DNA of 64,000 bases from Carbonatibacter sp965199245 (GCA_965199245.1 CBDAQP010000003.1:868001-932000); one strand, 5' to 3'; numbered from the stretch's first letter, positions 1-8,206 are shown. Numbers and translations are program-made. The notes: generated by a model not told the origin, from the letters alone.

Positions 1-1569
1 CAAGGAAAAAAGCGGATCGTCTTTGTGAAAGGCTTCGCTGACCATATCAAGCAACCTGCCATAGCTTTGCTTGAGCGAATAGGACACAGTCTGCGGATTG
101 CGCGGGGCAGGAAACAGCACCGCACCGCCGTCTTCCTTTTCCATGCTCGCCTTGACATAGCTGCGGCTACGCTGCACCACCAGCGCATCAAACAGGTCAT
201 CAGAGGATAAAATCTCCCCCGCATCTGCCAAATTCACCTCCCCATGTTCTGCCTCAATCGCCTTGTCGAGATTGCGGATATGGCCCTTGAGCGAGTGGAT
301 ACCCAACGGGGCCTCCGCAAAATAATCGCCCACCCCACGCGAAAACAGCTCGATCATATGGCGAAAATCGTGCAGGCTGTTGTTAATCGGCGTTGCGGTC
401 AGGCAGAAAACCTGTTTGTCCTCCAGCAGGTCAAAGAGATGCCAATATCTCGAACGCGTCCCGCCGTCCTGTTCGCCCCGGGTTCCGGTGTTGCGAAAAT
501 GGTGGGCCTCGTCAATAATCACCACATCGGCCTGTTGGCGCACCTGTTCCAGCTCCTCCCGGGCGGCCTCCCGCCCCAAATCGGTATGGTTGAAAATTTT
601 AAGCCGGCTGTATCCTTTAAACACGTCGGGCAAGCGTTGGCGCAGTTCCTTTTCCCACACGGCGACCCGCGCGGCCTTGGGGACAAAGAGCGCAACATTT
701 TTTTTATCATGTTGCACAAAGCGTTCAATGAGCATCAACCCGATAAAGGTTTTGCCCAAACCCACCCCGTCACACAAAAAGGCCCCGCGATGACGGTCCG
801 CCCGCTTGATAAGCGCGTGATAACCATCGCGCTGATAGCGGGCAAGGACGGGATAGATTTTCGACGTTTTTTCTTCCCACTCCAACGCCGTTTCCTCATG
901 CGACAGAAAGTATTGCTGGAGCGCACGGGCATAAATGTCAAAGGGCGGGTGCTGTTGCGTGTGGCGTTCCACAACCTTTAGAATATCCGGCGTAATATCC
1001 TCCGCCGCGTCCCAGTGTCCTTCATACCAATCCTGAAGCACCGCAACGGGCGCACCGGTAATTTGCACATTCAATTCAATATTATCGGTCAGGCCCGGAA
1101 AAGTCATATTGGACGACCCGACCAGGGCAGAGGCCCCGATGACCTCCATACGGGCATGGGTAATATAGGCCTTGGCATGGAATTTATCCTTGCGGTAAAC
1201 ACGACATTCAATCTTCCCCGCCCGAATAGCCGCCACAATCGCCGGAACCCCGGTCAAAAAATGATTGCGGGTTTTCTCCCCCTCCAAACTGTCGTCCAGC
1301 CGCGTCTCAATGGCGGCCAACCCGTCCTCAAAGGCCGCGTGCGTGCGCTTTGACACCTCATCCCCCATCAAAATGCGGATATGATCGACCTTCTCCCAGG
1401 CCCCCTCAAGGGCCAGAAAAGCCCCAATCTCAAAATACCCGGTCGCAATATCAATCGCCTTTGACAAATCGCACCACTCGCGCAGATAACGCCGAACTTT
1501 CCAGTCCTCGGCACTGTTATCGACAATAAACAGCTCACTTCCCGTTGCCTGATGGCTCCGCTTCGGCAT
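1..1569 (-). CDS. PLD-domain / SNF2-like helicase fusion (C-terminus outside window)
   Basis: The reading frame is open from an ATG at 1569 to the window edge (523 codons), so the C-terminal part is missing. The first ~180 residues look like a phospholipase D-type domain: a region reading KFHAKAY is followed by GSSNMT, the usual PLD/helicase-associated HxK and N elements. A superfamily 2 helicase core follows, with Walker A GVGLGKT, a DEAH box in VVIIDEAHH, and motif III LTATPINN. GGGGAG lies about 8 bases before the ATG. PLD-SNF2 fusions of this kind are found in DNA-processing and phage-defence loci; a defence role here is inferred from the IS-rich surroundings only. The nuclease and helicase domains are well supported, the biological role is not. 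Confidence 0.85.
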   Translation of the reverse strand, partial: MPKRSHQATGSELFIVDNSAEDWKVRRYLREWCDLSKAIDIATGYFEIGAFLALEGAWEKVDHIRILMGDEVSKRTHAAFEDGLAAIETRLDDSLEGEKTRNHFLTGVPAIVAAIRAGKIECRVYRKDKFHAKAYITHARMEVIGASALVGSSNMTFPGLTDNIELNVQITGAPVAVLQDWYEGHWDAAEDITPDILKVVERHTQQHPPFDIYARALQQYFLSHEETALEWEEKTSKIYPVLARYQRDGYHALIKRADRHRGAFLCDGVGLGKTFIGLMLIERFVQHDKKNVALFVPKAARVAVWEKELRQRLPDVFKGYSRLKIFNHTDLGREAAREELEQVRQQADVVIIDEAHHFRNTGTRGEQDGGTRSRYWHLFDLLEDKQVFCLTATPINNSLHDFRHMIELFSRGVGDYFAEAPLGIHSLKGHIRNLDKAIEAEHGEVNLADAGEILSSDDLFDALVVQRSRSYVKASMEKEDGGAVLFPAPRNPQTVSYSLKQSYGRLLDMVSEAFHKDDPLFSL

Positions 1570-1587
1570 TTTTCTAAAGCTCCCCGA

Positions 1588-1833
1588 TCAACTGCATGGG
1601 CAATTCAGCCTGGATTCCTCCGGTCGCCTCTCGTAAACGCTCCGGAGTTCGCGCAGGAGGTCGTCCACAGCCGGATATTGAAAAATCCCGCCTCCTGAAC
1701 TCACCCGGGGACACAAAAAGGCCATGCCTGACATCCAGCTCTCACGCCTGTTGAAAATAGCATTCATAATATAATAGAGGGAAAGACAGAACCTTTCAAT
1801 GCGCACAGAACCTGTCAACGCACAATGCCCCAC
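1588..1833 (-). CDS. possible small ORF upstream of the helicase
   Basis: An 81-codon frame ends 18 bases before the helicase start, on the same strand. It has no recognised domain and no convincing ribosome binding site, and its composition is ordinary. It may be leader sequence rather than a gene. Confidence 0.2.
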   Translation of the reverse strand: MGHCALTGSVRIERFCLSLYYIMNAIFNRRESWMSGMAFLCPRVSSGGGIFQYPAVDDLLRELRSVYERRPEESRLNCPCS

Positions 1834-2063
1834 CCCCCTCGACGCGTGAAAATTTCAACTAACCGGGAATCACTAAAAATCCCGGGGCCTCTGTTGGCTG
1901 GTCAGGTTTCATCTTACGCCTTGAGGGCGAAAAACGCGCAATGAAACATGAAACAAGCGTTTTTAAGGGCGTCCAGGTGATTGTTCAAATCACATAAATA
2001 CATGTAAAATAGAGGGCACGCGAGGAATAGACAGGTTTTATCACAAAGGGCTGTGCTGTTGTC
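1834..2063. other. non-coding accessory stretch
   Basis: No convincing gene is seen here. The only structure noticed is a weak inverted repeat, CCGGGA at 1863-1868 with TCCCGG at 1880-1885. The stretch probably includes the promoter of the minus-strand helicase. Confidence 0.3.
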
Positions 2064-2159
2064 GTGTTGCACGCGCATCAACAAACCGTGTTGTACGCGC
2101 ACAAAAAAGTCGTGTTGCACGCGCATAAATCAGACAAGTTGCACGCGCATAAGCTGGAC
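2064..2159. repeat. 24-bp tandem repeat, four copies
   Basis: Four units start at 2064, 2088, 2112 and 2136, exactly 24 bases apart. Each holds the core GTTGCACGCGCAT (copy 2 has GTTGTACGCGCAC), followed by a variable 9-11 base A-rich tail. The period equals 8 codons, so the plus strand reads a repeated xLHAHxxx peptide and the minus strand repeats RVQH. The array could be an iteron-like protein-binding array, a minisatellite or a coding relic. The spacers are too short for CRISPR. Confidence 0.85.
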
Positions 2160-2167
2160 AAACAGAA

Positions 2168-2193
2168 CCCCGAAAGGCTGTTGCCTTTCGGGG
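2168..2193 (-). terminator. hairpin terminator after the autotransporter fragment
   Basis: A perfect 11-bp stem (CCCCGAAAGGC / GCCTTTCGGGG) with a 4-base loop lies 30 bases downstream of the minus-strand stop at 2223. On the minus strand it is followed by TTCTGTTTG, a moderately U-rich tail. It fits a rho-independent terminator of the former autotransporter gene. Confidence 0.65.
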
Positions 2194-2222
2194 CTACCGT
2201 TGGGTCAAGTTCACAGGGTAGG

Positions 2223-3066
2223 TCAGAACTTGACCCTGGCATTCAGGCGGGCACTGTGGCCCGTGTAGCCGGGGCAGGCACTCAGGTCATAGTCTGCCCC
2301 GATTGACCAGCGCGGGGCATTATAGCTCAGGCCCACCCCTGCGGTCTTTGACAGCTTCCTGACCTTCGCCCCCTTGACCGTAAAGCGGTTGCCACCGCCG
2401 GTGAACCGGCCGCGTGCCGTCGTTTGCTCCCCCGCAAAGTCATAGGACAGCCCCACACGCGCCACGGGAACAAGGGTGCCGTTCCCCCGGGTGATCTCTT
2501 TGTGCAGGCGGGTGCCCAGCGTCCCCACAACCGCATCAATCGACCCCACTGTGATCTTCTGGTTCAGGCTCAACGCCCCCGTCGTGGTGTAGCGCGCCGA
2601 TCCCACCCGCGTCCACGACAGACCCGCCGTCGGGGTCAGCGTCGTGCTCGCATCAAGCCTCAGCGGCACACCACCCCCCACAGAGGCCGTCAGGCTGGTC
2701 GTGTCATAAGCCGACTTGCGCCTCAAACCCGCCACACGCGAGGTCGTGCTCACATCATTGCGCCCGACGCCCGCCTGACCGTCCACATAATAACGCCCCG
2801 TCCTGTAATCCCCGTAAACAGAAACCTGCCAGCTCCTGACATCCGTCTTGTCCTCGCCAACACCCTTGCCCGTCATCCGGCTGGTGCTATAGGCCAGAGC
2901 CGTCCCCACACGACCCCGTTCCCCCACAGGTGCATCCACACCCACCGCAAGGCCCCGCGCAGAGGTGCGATAACCGTCAATATTCTGTTTTTTGTCCTTC
3001 GCCTGTTTGCCCCGACTGCCAAACGGCTTGAGCCAGAAGGCCCTGTCCAGCCCCGACAAGGCAACC
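2223..3066 (-). pseudogene. autotransporter beta-barrel fragment (5'-truncated)
   Basis: The frame encodes about 280 residues of an autotransporter C-terminal barrel. It starts near GLDRAFWLKPFG and ends in the typical outer-membrane terminal phenylalanine (RVKF). It matches the barrel of the complete autotransporter at 55754-58810 along its length (for example GVDAPVG, AYSTS, TPTAGLSW, SYDFAG). The signal peptide and passenger are absent. Homology stops at about 3063-3070, where sequence of a ferredoxin reductase begins on the opposite strand. The frame runs on to 3230, but that part is antisense to the reductase. An expressed product is unlikely to be exported. Confidence 0.85.
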
Positions 3067-3648
3067 GAGGCCATCTTAGGCAATGGAGAACGGTTACACG
3101 TTGATCTGGTGGTGGTGGGTATTGGCGTCACGGCAACGGACACACTGGCCCGGCAAGCCGGATTAGCCTGTGACAATGGCATTACAACCGATGCCAAGGG
3201 GCAAAGCTCGGCCCCCGCCATTTGGGCCATTGGGGACTGTGCATCCTTTCCCCACGAACAGGGACAAATGCGTTTAGAATCTGTCGGTCATGCCATCGAT
3301 CACGGAGCCTTGGTTGCGGATAATATTTTAGGACAGGACAGGTCTTATACACCCCGCCCCTGGTTCTGGTCAGATCAATATGATGTCAAGCTCCAGATTG
3401 CAGGACTCAATAGCGGTTACGACAGTACAATCATCCGCCGCAACGACACAGGGACAAATAGCGCAGGCGACAATAAAGTGATCGCACAATCCGTGTGGTA
3501 CTATCGCAAGGCGCAGCTGTGCGCGGTTGATGCCATGAACGACCCGCGCGCCTATATGGTGGGCAAACGCCTCATTGAAAGCGGACGATCCCCGGCAAAG
3601 GACAGTATCCTTTCTGCGGAAAATCTCAAAGAACTCCTTAAATCTTAA
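3067..3648 (+). pseudogene. ferredoxin-reductase-type FAD/NAD oxidoreductase, C-terminal fragment
   Basis: About 193 residues match the C-terminal half of ferredoxin/rubredoxin reductases. Visible are the end of the NAD domain (DLVVVGIGVTATD), the FAD-binding GDC motif in AIWAIGDCASFP, and the family C-terminal domain with PWFWSDQYDVKLQIAG. Family members are about 400 or more residues, so the FAD-binding N-terminus and most of the NAD domain are gone. The fragment starts at the junction with the autotransporter remnant. No own start or ribosome binding site is present at the break. It is probably non-functional. Confidence 0.85.
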
Positions 3649-3652
3649 GAAT

Positions 3653-3885
3653 CTATTTCAAAATATCGGCATCTGGACAAATTTTCTCAGTAACTTGACT
3701 CTGTGCGCCCCCCCCACAGAATGAGGTCATGGGTACTGTTATTTTTGACGCCCATTCTTTAAACGTCTCGTAACAGCGGAGATGGCCAGGGCACAGGCTG
3801 TGAAATTCTTGCACAGAAACAAACACGCCTTGTTGATGAAGCTCTCGCCACCCCAAGCGCGACCTCAAGGAACCCAAGTTGCGTC
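3653..3885 (-). other. unrecognised open frame abutting the IS630 element
   Basis: On the minus strand a frame is open from the IS630 left end down to a stop at 3653 (about 77 codons). It could be the 3' end of a gene broken by the insertion, but no family is recognised and the matching 5' part is not seen on the other side of the element. Confidence 0.2.
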
Positions 3886-4998
3886 TAATACCAACTGCAT
3901 AAAGTAAAGACTTGCTGGATCTGGGGCGTGAGCAGGTTCTGTGATTCAAGGACGGCCACAGTTTTGGAGATTTATCCCGGGTCAGCCCCTGCGTCAGGAT
4001 GATGACGCATCCAGTCTTCGCCGCCTTCTCGACAGATTCGAACCGGACGCGCCGCTTGCCTGCCCTTGCGGTCATCCATGATGGCGGCAGTCGCAGTGAA
4101 GCCGCGCGGCGTTGGTCGTCAAATTGTTCGTGACCGGGTGTTGCGTTTCAATGCAGAAGATCCAGACGGGCTTTTGCAGCGTTCGGGAAGCGGGCGACCG
4201 GCCAGTGAGGCCCGGCTTGCTGCCTTGATTGCGCGCGTTGAAACAGGGCCATGGCCTGCTATCGATGGTGCGCTGGCGACTTCTGGATCTGGCGCAGTGG
4301 TTATGGGAGGACTATCGCCTCAGCGTCAGCGAAAGTTGCCTGAGTGCCACCTTGCGCAAACACGGATACAGGACATTGACGGCGCGCCCGCGTCATCATG
4401 GCTGGAACGGGGATGCGATGGACACATTTAAAAAAACTTCCCCGCCGAAATAGCCTCCCTGCACGCCAGAATTGGTCCGGCTGTCCCGCTGGACATCTGG
4501 TGGCAGGATGAGGCGCGTGTTGGCCAGAAGAACAATATGTTGGGCCAAACAGGGCACACGGCCTGTGGCAGCAAAAGACCAGCGCACAAAATCCGCCTGG
4601 ATATTCGGGGCGATCTGCCCCGCCCGTGGTGTGGGGGCCGCGCTTGTCCTGCCGCGCTGTGATACACGCGGGATGCAATGGCACCTGGAAGAGATATCGT
4701 CACAGGTCGAACCCGGTTGCTGTCATTATCCTTGACCAGGCGGGCTGGCACACCACCGGCAAACTGGATATCCCCGACAATATCACCCTGTTGCCGTTGC
4801 CGCCACGCAGCCCGGCCCCGGTCGAAAATGTTTGGCAATATTTGCGACAAAACCGGCTGTCAAACCGCGTCTTTCAGGACCAGATCGTTTCCCTCTGTTG
4901 TGACGCATGGAACAACCTCACCGAAAGACCATCGAAAATCAGGTCCATTGGATACAGAAAATGGGCCCATGGGTTCTAACTTTCAGGAATTGGTATTA
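3886..4998 (+). mobile_element. IS630-family element, decayed copy 1
   Basis: The ends read TAATACCAACTGCATAAAG (left) and, inverted, TAATACCAATTCCTGAAAG (right), an imperfect terminal inverted repeat beginning at TA as expected for IS630/Tc1-type elements. Inside is a plus-strand transposase split into several frames: IVRDxVLRFNAEDPDGLLQR, then WRLLDLAQWLWEDYRLS, then the DDE region, where LDQAGWHTT and LLPLPPRSPAPVENVWQYL are readable. At least three frameshifts and an N-terminal deletion are present. It is homologous to the copy at 44085-44940. It is inactive in cis. Confidence 0.85.
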
Positions 4999-5045
4999 GT
5001 GAGCCGTTGCCTGCGGCGGCGGCCTTATACATTCTAACGAATGAT

Positions 5046-5294
5046 ATGATAAATCAGTTTGATTTTATTTCTTTAGGTTTGTATGAAGATGGTAAATTGC
5101 TTGGATTTGCTACAGGTTATGCAACGTCGCATGTCACCTTCTATTTTGCAGGGATTTATGTGAAAAATAGGAACAAAAACGCAAAACTTCTTATCGAATT
5201 TTTAAAAAAATTGAAGCTATGGGGTACAAATCTTGGGACGCTGACTGCAATAATGAAAATATAGTGAAAAAAATAAGTAAAGTTTCTTGTTGAC
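5046..5294 (+). pseudogene. GNAT-type acetyltransferase fragment with A7 frameshift site
   Basis: The frame reads LYEDGKLLGFATGY...FAGIYVK...LLIEFLKK, which fits the beta-strand/acetyl-CoA-binding part of a GNAT acetyltransferase. At 5204-5210 lies A AAA AAA in exactly the phase of a -1 slippery heptamer. In the zero frame the protein ends at 5264 in unrelated sequence. In the -1 frame it continues as IEAMGYKSWDADCNNENIV, a typical GNAT C-terminal segment, to TGA at 5292-5294. The N-terminal half of the fold is missing and the IS630 end lies just upstream. The reading is either a broken gene or a fragment expressed by slippage. The low G+C is unlike the core genes. Confidence 0.6.
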
Positions 5295-5308
5295 AGAATT
5301 TACAGAAA

Positions 5309-5346
5309 GTGTGAATGTCGCACAAGAATGTAGTGTGCGTGTCGCA
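5309..5346. repeat. direct repeat upstream of small membrane-protein genes
   Basis: GTGTGAATGTCGCA (5309-5322) and GTGTGCGTGTCGCA (5333-5346) differ at two bases and are 24 bases apart. They lie 55-90 bases before the start at 5400. They could be a regulator binding site; no regulator is suggested by the neighbours. Confidence 0.35.
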
Positions 5347-5399
5347 GTCGTTTTTAGCGTCGCTTGACGTGTACCCTAAAACAGGTGGGAGAAAATGAC

Positions 5400-5588
5400 A
5401 TGACTGCTTTAAAGTTCTTTCGTGGCTTGCGTCTCTTCTTGGGCGGCGCGGTGCTGGGGATTGCCTGTGTTGGTCTTCTGGCTCCTGTTTTCGGCTATCA
5501 AACATCCGCACTCACAGACTGGATAGGACTGGGCTTGGGGTCGTCCACCGCTTTTCTCATGGCGAAATTCCATATTTTGAGCCTGTGA
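5400..5588 (+). CDS. small two-helix membrane protein
   Basis: This is a 62-residue protein with two hydrophobic stretches, roughly residues 10-30 and 40-56, separated by a short loop. GGGAG at 5388-5392 precedes the ATG at 5400 with good spacing; an ATG at 5395 is followed at once by a stop. No family is recognised. It sits between the GNAT fragment and another membrane ORF, in IS-rich DNA. Confidence 0.5.
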   Translation: MTALKFFRGLRLFLGGAVLGIACVGLLAPVFGYQTSALTDWIGLGLGSSTAFLMAKFHILSL

Positions 5589-5618
5589 CCCCGGTGTTTT
5601 TTTGATAACCTCCCCCAT

Positions 5619-5936
5619 GTGACACACTACGGGACGCTTTTTGGTGTTGTTTGCACAACACTTCTTTACCCCTTATACTGTATCGTTGTTCGCTTCATAA
5701 AAAAAGCCCCTGATGTCGTTTCTGTTGAGATGTTTGCCTGGGACGCGGTCAACGGAGGAGCTACTTTCCCACAGGTTGCCATCATCTACGCCCTTCTCAT
5801 TGAACAGCCTGTCGCCGATTTTCTCACCGGAAATGAAGCACTCGTTGCAATCTCTTCGCTGTTTATGATGATACACGTCATCGGACACCCTTTTCGCCAA
5901 ACCGGACAACAGAAAAATCTTTCCGACTCAACATAA
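5619..5936 (+). CDS. small membrane protein, unknown
   Basis: A 105-residue frame begins at GTG 5619 and has about three hydrophobic segments (near residues 5-25, 50-67 and 75-90). It lies 30 bases after the previous small membrane gene on the same strand. The ribosome binding site is poor and the family is not recognised, so the call is tentative. The two could form a two-gene unit. Confidence 0.4.
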   Translation: MTHYGTLFGVVCTTLLYPLYCIVVRFIKKAPDVVSVEMFAWDAVNGGATFPQVAIIYALLIEQPVADFLTGNEALVAISSLFMMIHVIGHPFRQTGQQKNLSDST

Positions 5937-6135
5937 TTCCTGATTCTGCATCGCATGGATATTCGACACTTTGCAGGTCTCGGGGTGATGCCCCCCAATG
6001 GGGTGCCGATCTCCCCTTTTGGCGAGAATGCAAGCGCGGCCGCCTGCCATTCCGGAATCACTCTCGCCCCTATTCATGCCCGGCTCTTCGGTGATCGCCT
6101 CCTCGCTGGCCCGAAAGACACCCGGCTTGATGCTT
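5937..6135. other. stretch without a recognised gene
   Basis: Several short overlapping frames are open on both strands, but none has a ribosome binding site or a recognisable domain. The segment lies between the small membrane-protein ORF and an IS630 end relic and may be remnant coding DNA. Confidence 0.3.
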
Positions 6136-6192
6136 TTATACCATTTCTTGAAAGTCAGAACCCATGGGCCCATTTGGACACCCGTATTAACC
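6136..6192 (-). mobile_element. solo IS630 right end joined to IS5-like terminus
   Basis: Bases 6136-6174 are, on the minus strand, the right end of the IS630 element found at 3886-4998: the last codons (reading KWAHGF-like GPWV) and the GGTAT tip. Directly attached at 6175-6192 is TGGACACCCGTATTAACC, the terminal sequence also found at 7779-7796, 44073-44087 and 45268-45285. No transposase remains. These are scars of two nested insertions. Confidence 0.7.
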
Positions 6193-6365
6193 CTGGACAG
6201 AAAAGGAATTCTGTGTTTTAGTGACAGTGAGGGTTACAGTAGGAGTCATTCAGTGAAAATCATCCCAAACCGCCTGTTCAGTTAGGCTTCAGAACGCGAA
6301 ACGGCGTGAAAAATTGCCGAAACGCCATATCCACACCAGTCAATCTCACCTCAAGGACATATATT
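6193..6365. promoter_or_regulatory. leader of the PDDEXK nuclease gene
   Basis: No gene is seen. The stretch must carry the promoter of the nuclease gene. AAGGACAT at 6353-6360 is a good ribosome binding site for the ATG at 6366. Confidence 0.4.
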
Positions 6366-7745
6366 ATGAACGCAACTATAAAAAAGCAAATGGAACAGGC
6401 GATTGAAAAAATCGCAGAAAAGTTGAATGAAAAGAGCGAAGAGCCTGTTGTAATCCAAGAAACAAACATATTTAAAATTCTTAAAGTGGATAACTATGAG
6501 ATTCGGCATGGAGCATTTCTAGAGTTCCTTTTAGACCCTGAACGTAACCCGGAGTTAGCGTATCATTTTCTCGAAGAATGGTTAAAAGCGATAGACAAAG
6601 AATTGACTTTGAGTGATGGACAAGTCAATAAAATTATCGATGGTGAATATGAAGATATTCTACCTATTGAAAAGGCGGATGGTCGTTATTCGGAAATCCC
6701 TATTTCAAAAGATAAAAACAGTCAACGGATAGACCATGCCTTGGAAGTAAAATTAGAAAAGACACGCAGAGTGTTTGTTTTTGAATATAAATTTAATGGT
6801 AGGTTAGATAATGATTTGAAGGCTTATAAAAAATTCGTTGATGGTCTGTATAAGGGAAAACAAGCCAAGATTTACTATTTCTGTTTAGAATTGGGGCATA
6901 AAAAACATAACGTTTCAGCCGATGGGTCTTGGCAGTTTATCAGTCGAGACACTCTTGTTGAAGCCGTTTCCAATACGTTGGCAGAAGCAAAGCGGAAAGA
7001 TATGTTCGCCACCCAACTTTATATGAAATATTACTTGGAAATATTACAGCCTGATATTGATCCAATAAAAGATTGTAGAAGAGAGCTTTGGAATTTGTGG
7101 AACCCGGAAATTGCACGATGTGATCCAGAAGGAGAGCATTGTTGCAAATTGATCGAAAAATCCGATTTGTCAAATGATCACAAGGCACTCCTCTATAGTT
7201 TTCATTACGATCTGTTGGTAGAATGGAAAGTTGCTGAATGGGCCGAACAGAATGGAATGGATGCTCGAATCAATAGCCGAGGGGTTAGATTACGACCTAG
7301 AGGTTGTTGTCGCAAACACTTATATTTATATACCTATCTAGATGAAAACGAAAAGGGAGATCTGTTTTTAGCAACTAAACTTACTAATTTGCAGGACAAT
7401 GAAGTTTCTCAACACATAAATAAAAAGCAATACCAGTTCATGCGAACTGTATTAGAAAATTTTGAAATTAAACACAGTATTAAATGGGCCGACCCTAAAG
7501 AAAAGCCTTCCCTTCGTTCCGTCGTTGTTGTAAATAATGATGATAAAAAAATAATAGAAAAAGAACATCGCTCAAATCCCGAAAAACCTTTTGATTTATC
7601 ATTTACTTGGCTATGGCCTCTTTGCTCTGAGAATAACGAACTAGAAAAAATCGCTATCGCTACGGAACAACAGCAGATGCCTGACGTCTTTAGTAAGTGG
7701 ACAGACGATATTAAGTGGTGGGTAGAAAAAATTTCTTCTAGCTAA
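6366..7745 (+). CDS. PD-(D/E)XK nuclease superfamily protein (PDDEXK_4-like)
   Basis: The protein is 459 residues from the ATG at 6366 (the frame is open 20 codons further upstream, but the ribosome binding site AAGGACAT supports 6366). Near residues 25-60 it has IFKILKVDNYEIRHGAFLEFLLDP, the N-terminal signature of PDDEXK_4 proteins. A nuclease core follows: D in RIDHALEV, then the E-x-K of VFVFEYKF, then a conserved NDLKAY helix. The C-terminal half is not recognised. The gene is clearly more AT-rich than the core genes and sits between IS5-like direct repeats, so it was probably acquired. Lone PDDEXK_4 genes often occur in defence islands; a defence role here is inference. The stop codon abuts an IS5-like terminus, so the original C-terminus may be altered. 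Confidence 0.75.
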   Translation: MNATIKKQMEQAIEKIAEKLNEKSEEPVVIQETNIFKILKVDNYEIRHGAFLEFLLDPERNPELAYHFLEEWLKAIDKELTLSDGQVNKIIDGEYEDILPIEKADGRYSEIPISKDKNSQRIDHALEVKLEKTRRVFVFEYKFNGRLDNDLKAYKKFVDGLYKGKQAKIYYFCLELGHKKHNVSADGSWQFISRDTLVEAVSNTLAEAKRKDMFATQLYMKYYLEILQPDIDPIKDCRRELWNLWNPEIARCDPEGEHCCKLIEKSDLSNDHKALLYSFHYDLLVEWKVAEWAEQNGMDARINSRGVRLRPRGCCRKHLYLYTYLDENEKGDLFLATKLTNLQDNEVSQHINKKQYQFMRTVLENFEIKHSIKWADPKEKPSLRSVVVVNNDDKKIIEKEHRSNPEKPFDLSFTWLWPLCSENNELEKIAIATEQQQMPDVFSKWTDDIKWWVEKISSS

Positions 7746-7796
7746 ACACCCGTATTAACCTAGCGTGATCCAGGCATCTGGACACCCGTATTAACC
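7744..7796. repeat. two IS5-like terminal sequences in tandem
   Basis: AAACACCCGTATTAACC (7744-7760) and TGGACACCCGTATTAACC (7779-7796) repeat the terminus seen at 6175-6192 in the same orientation. The first continues as TAGCGTGAT, similar to TGGCGTGAT inside the right end at 45285. They are solo ends without transposase and bracket the nuclease gene. Confidence 0.7.
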
Positions 7797-7804
7797 CCCC
7801 AATT

Positions 7805-7900
7805 TCAGCCCTGCTGGGGCCAATTGTGACTTGTTGTCGGGCAAGGCGGCTTAATCTGGCGACTGTCAAAGTCTTCTAGCAAGGAAATGGCGCGTCCCAT
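7805..7900 (-). CDS. possible 31-codon ORF or truncated gene start
   Basis: An ATG at 7900 is preceded on the minus strand by TTGGAGG with good spacing, and the frame runs 31 codons (starts MGRAISLLEDF) to a stop at 7805. No family is recognised. The good ribosome binding site and abrupt end near an IS scar suggest the 5' end of a truncated gene. Confidence 0.3.
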   Translation of the reverse strand: MGRAISLLEDFDSRQIKPPCPTTSHNWPQQG

Positions 7901-8065
7901 CGAAACCTCCAATAAAGTGTCCCGTTAAGAATCACACAAGGGGAAAAAACACCAGGCCACATAAGTCAAATTTTCTGAAAGTTGGTCTTACGCAGGGTAA
8001 GCTGTACCTTTCATCAATAGCAGGCGGGACTTTTCCGAGTCATCGTCATAAAAATATAATTTTTT
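7901..8065. other. stretch without a recognised gene upstream of pstS
   Basis: No convincing frame, RNA or mobile element is seen between the IS scars and the pstS control region. Confidence 0.3.
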
Positions 8066-8153
8066 TGTCATATTAGAGTCTGACAATGTCTGTAGGGTGG
8101 AATTGTGCCATTTTGGTTATGCCATTTTGGTTTCGATGTTTGTTTCCACCCTA
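8066..8153 (+). promoter_or_regulatory. pstS control region with nested repeats
   Basis: A perfect 10-bp inverted repeat, TAGGGTGGAA (8093-8102) and TTCCACCCTA (8144-8153), encloses two copies of GCCATTTTGGTT (8107-8118 and 8121-8132), 14 bases apart. Just upstream, TGTCATATTAGAGTCTGACA (8067-8086) weakly resembles a PhoB box. The region ends about 50 bases before pstS. Pst operons are normally PhoB-activated; the role of the inverted repeat (operator or leader structure) is unknown. Confidence 0.5.
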
Positions 8154-8206
8154 GAGGCAACTATTAAACCGTTGCTTCGAAATTGACACGAAGGGCAGTG
8201 ATCGTG

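Noticed and set aside
244..981. Plus-strand frame of 245 codons near the window start
   Set aside because: The minus strand encodes a helicase with Walker A, DEAH and motif III in the same bases.
2064..2159. CRISPR array
   Set aside because: Units are 24 bases with 9-11-base variable tails, far too short for repeat plus spacer, and no cas gene is nearby.
2424..3104. Plus-strand Arg/His-rich frame opposite the autotransporter fragment
   Set aside because: Antisense of a barrel with clear homology to the second autotransporter; composition is artefactual.
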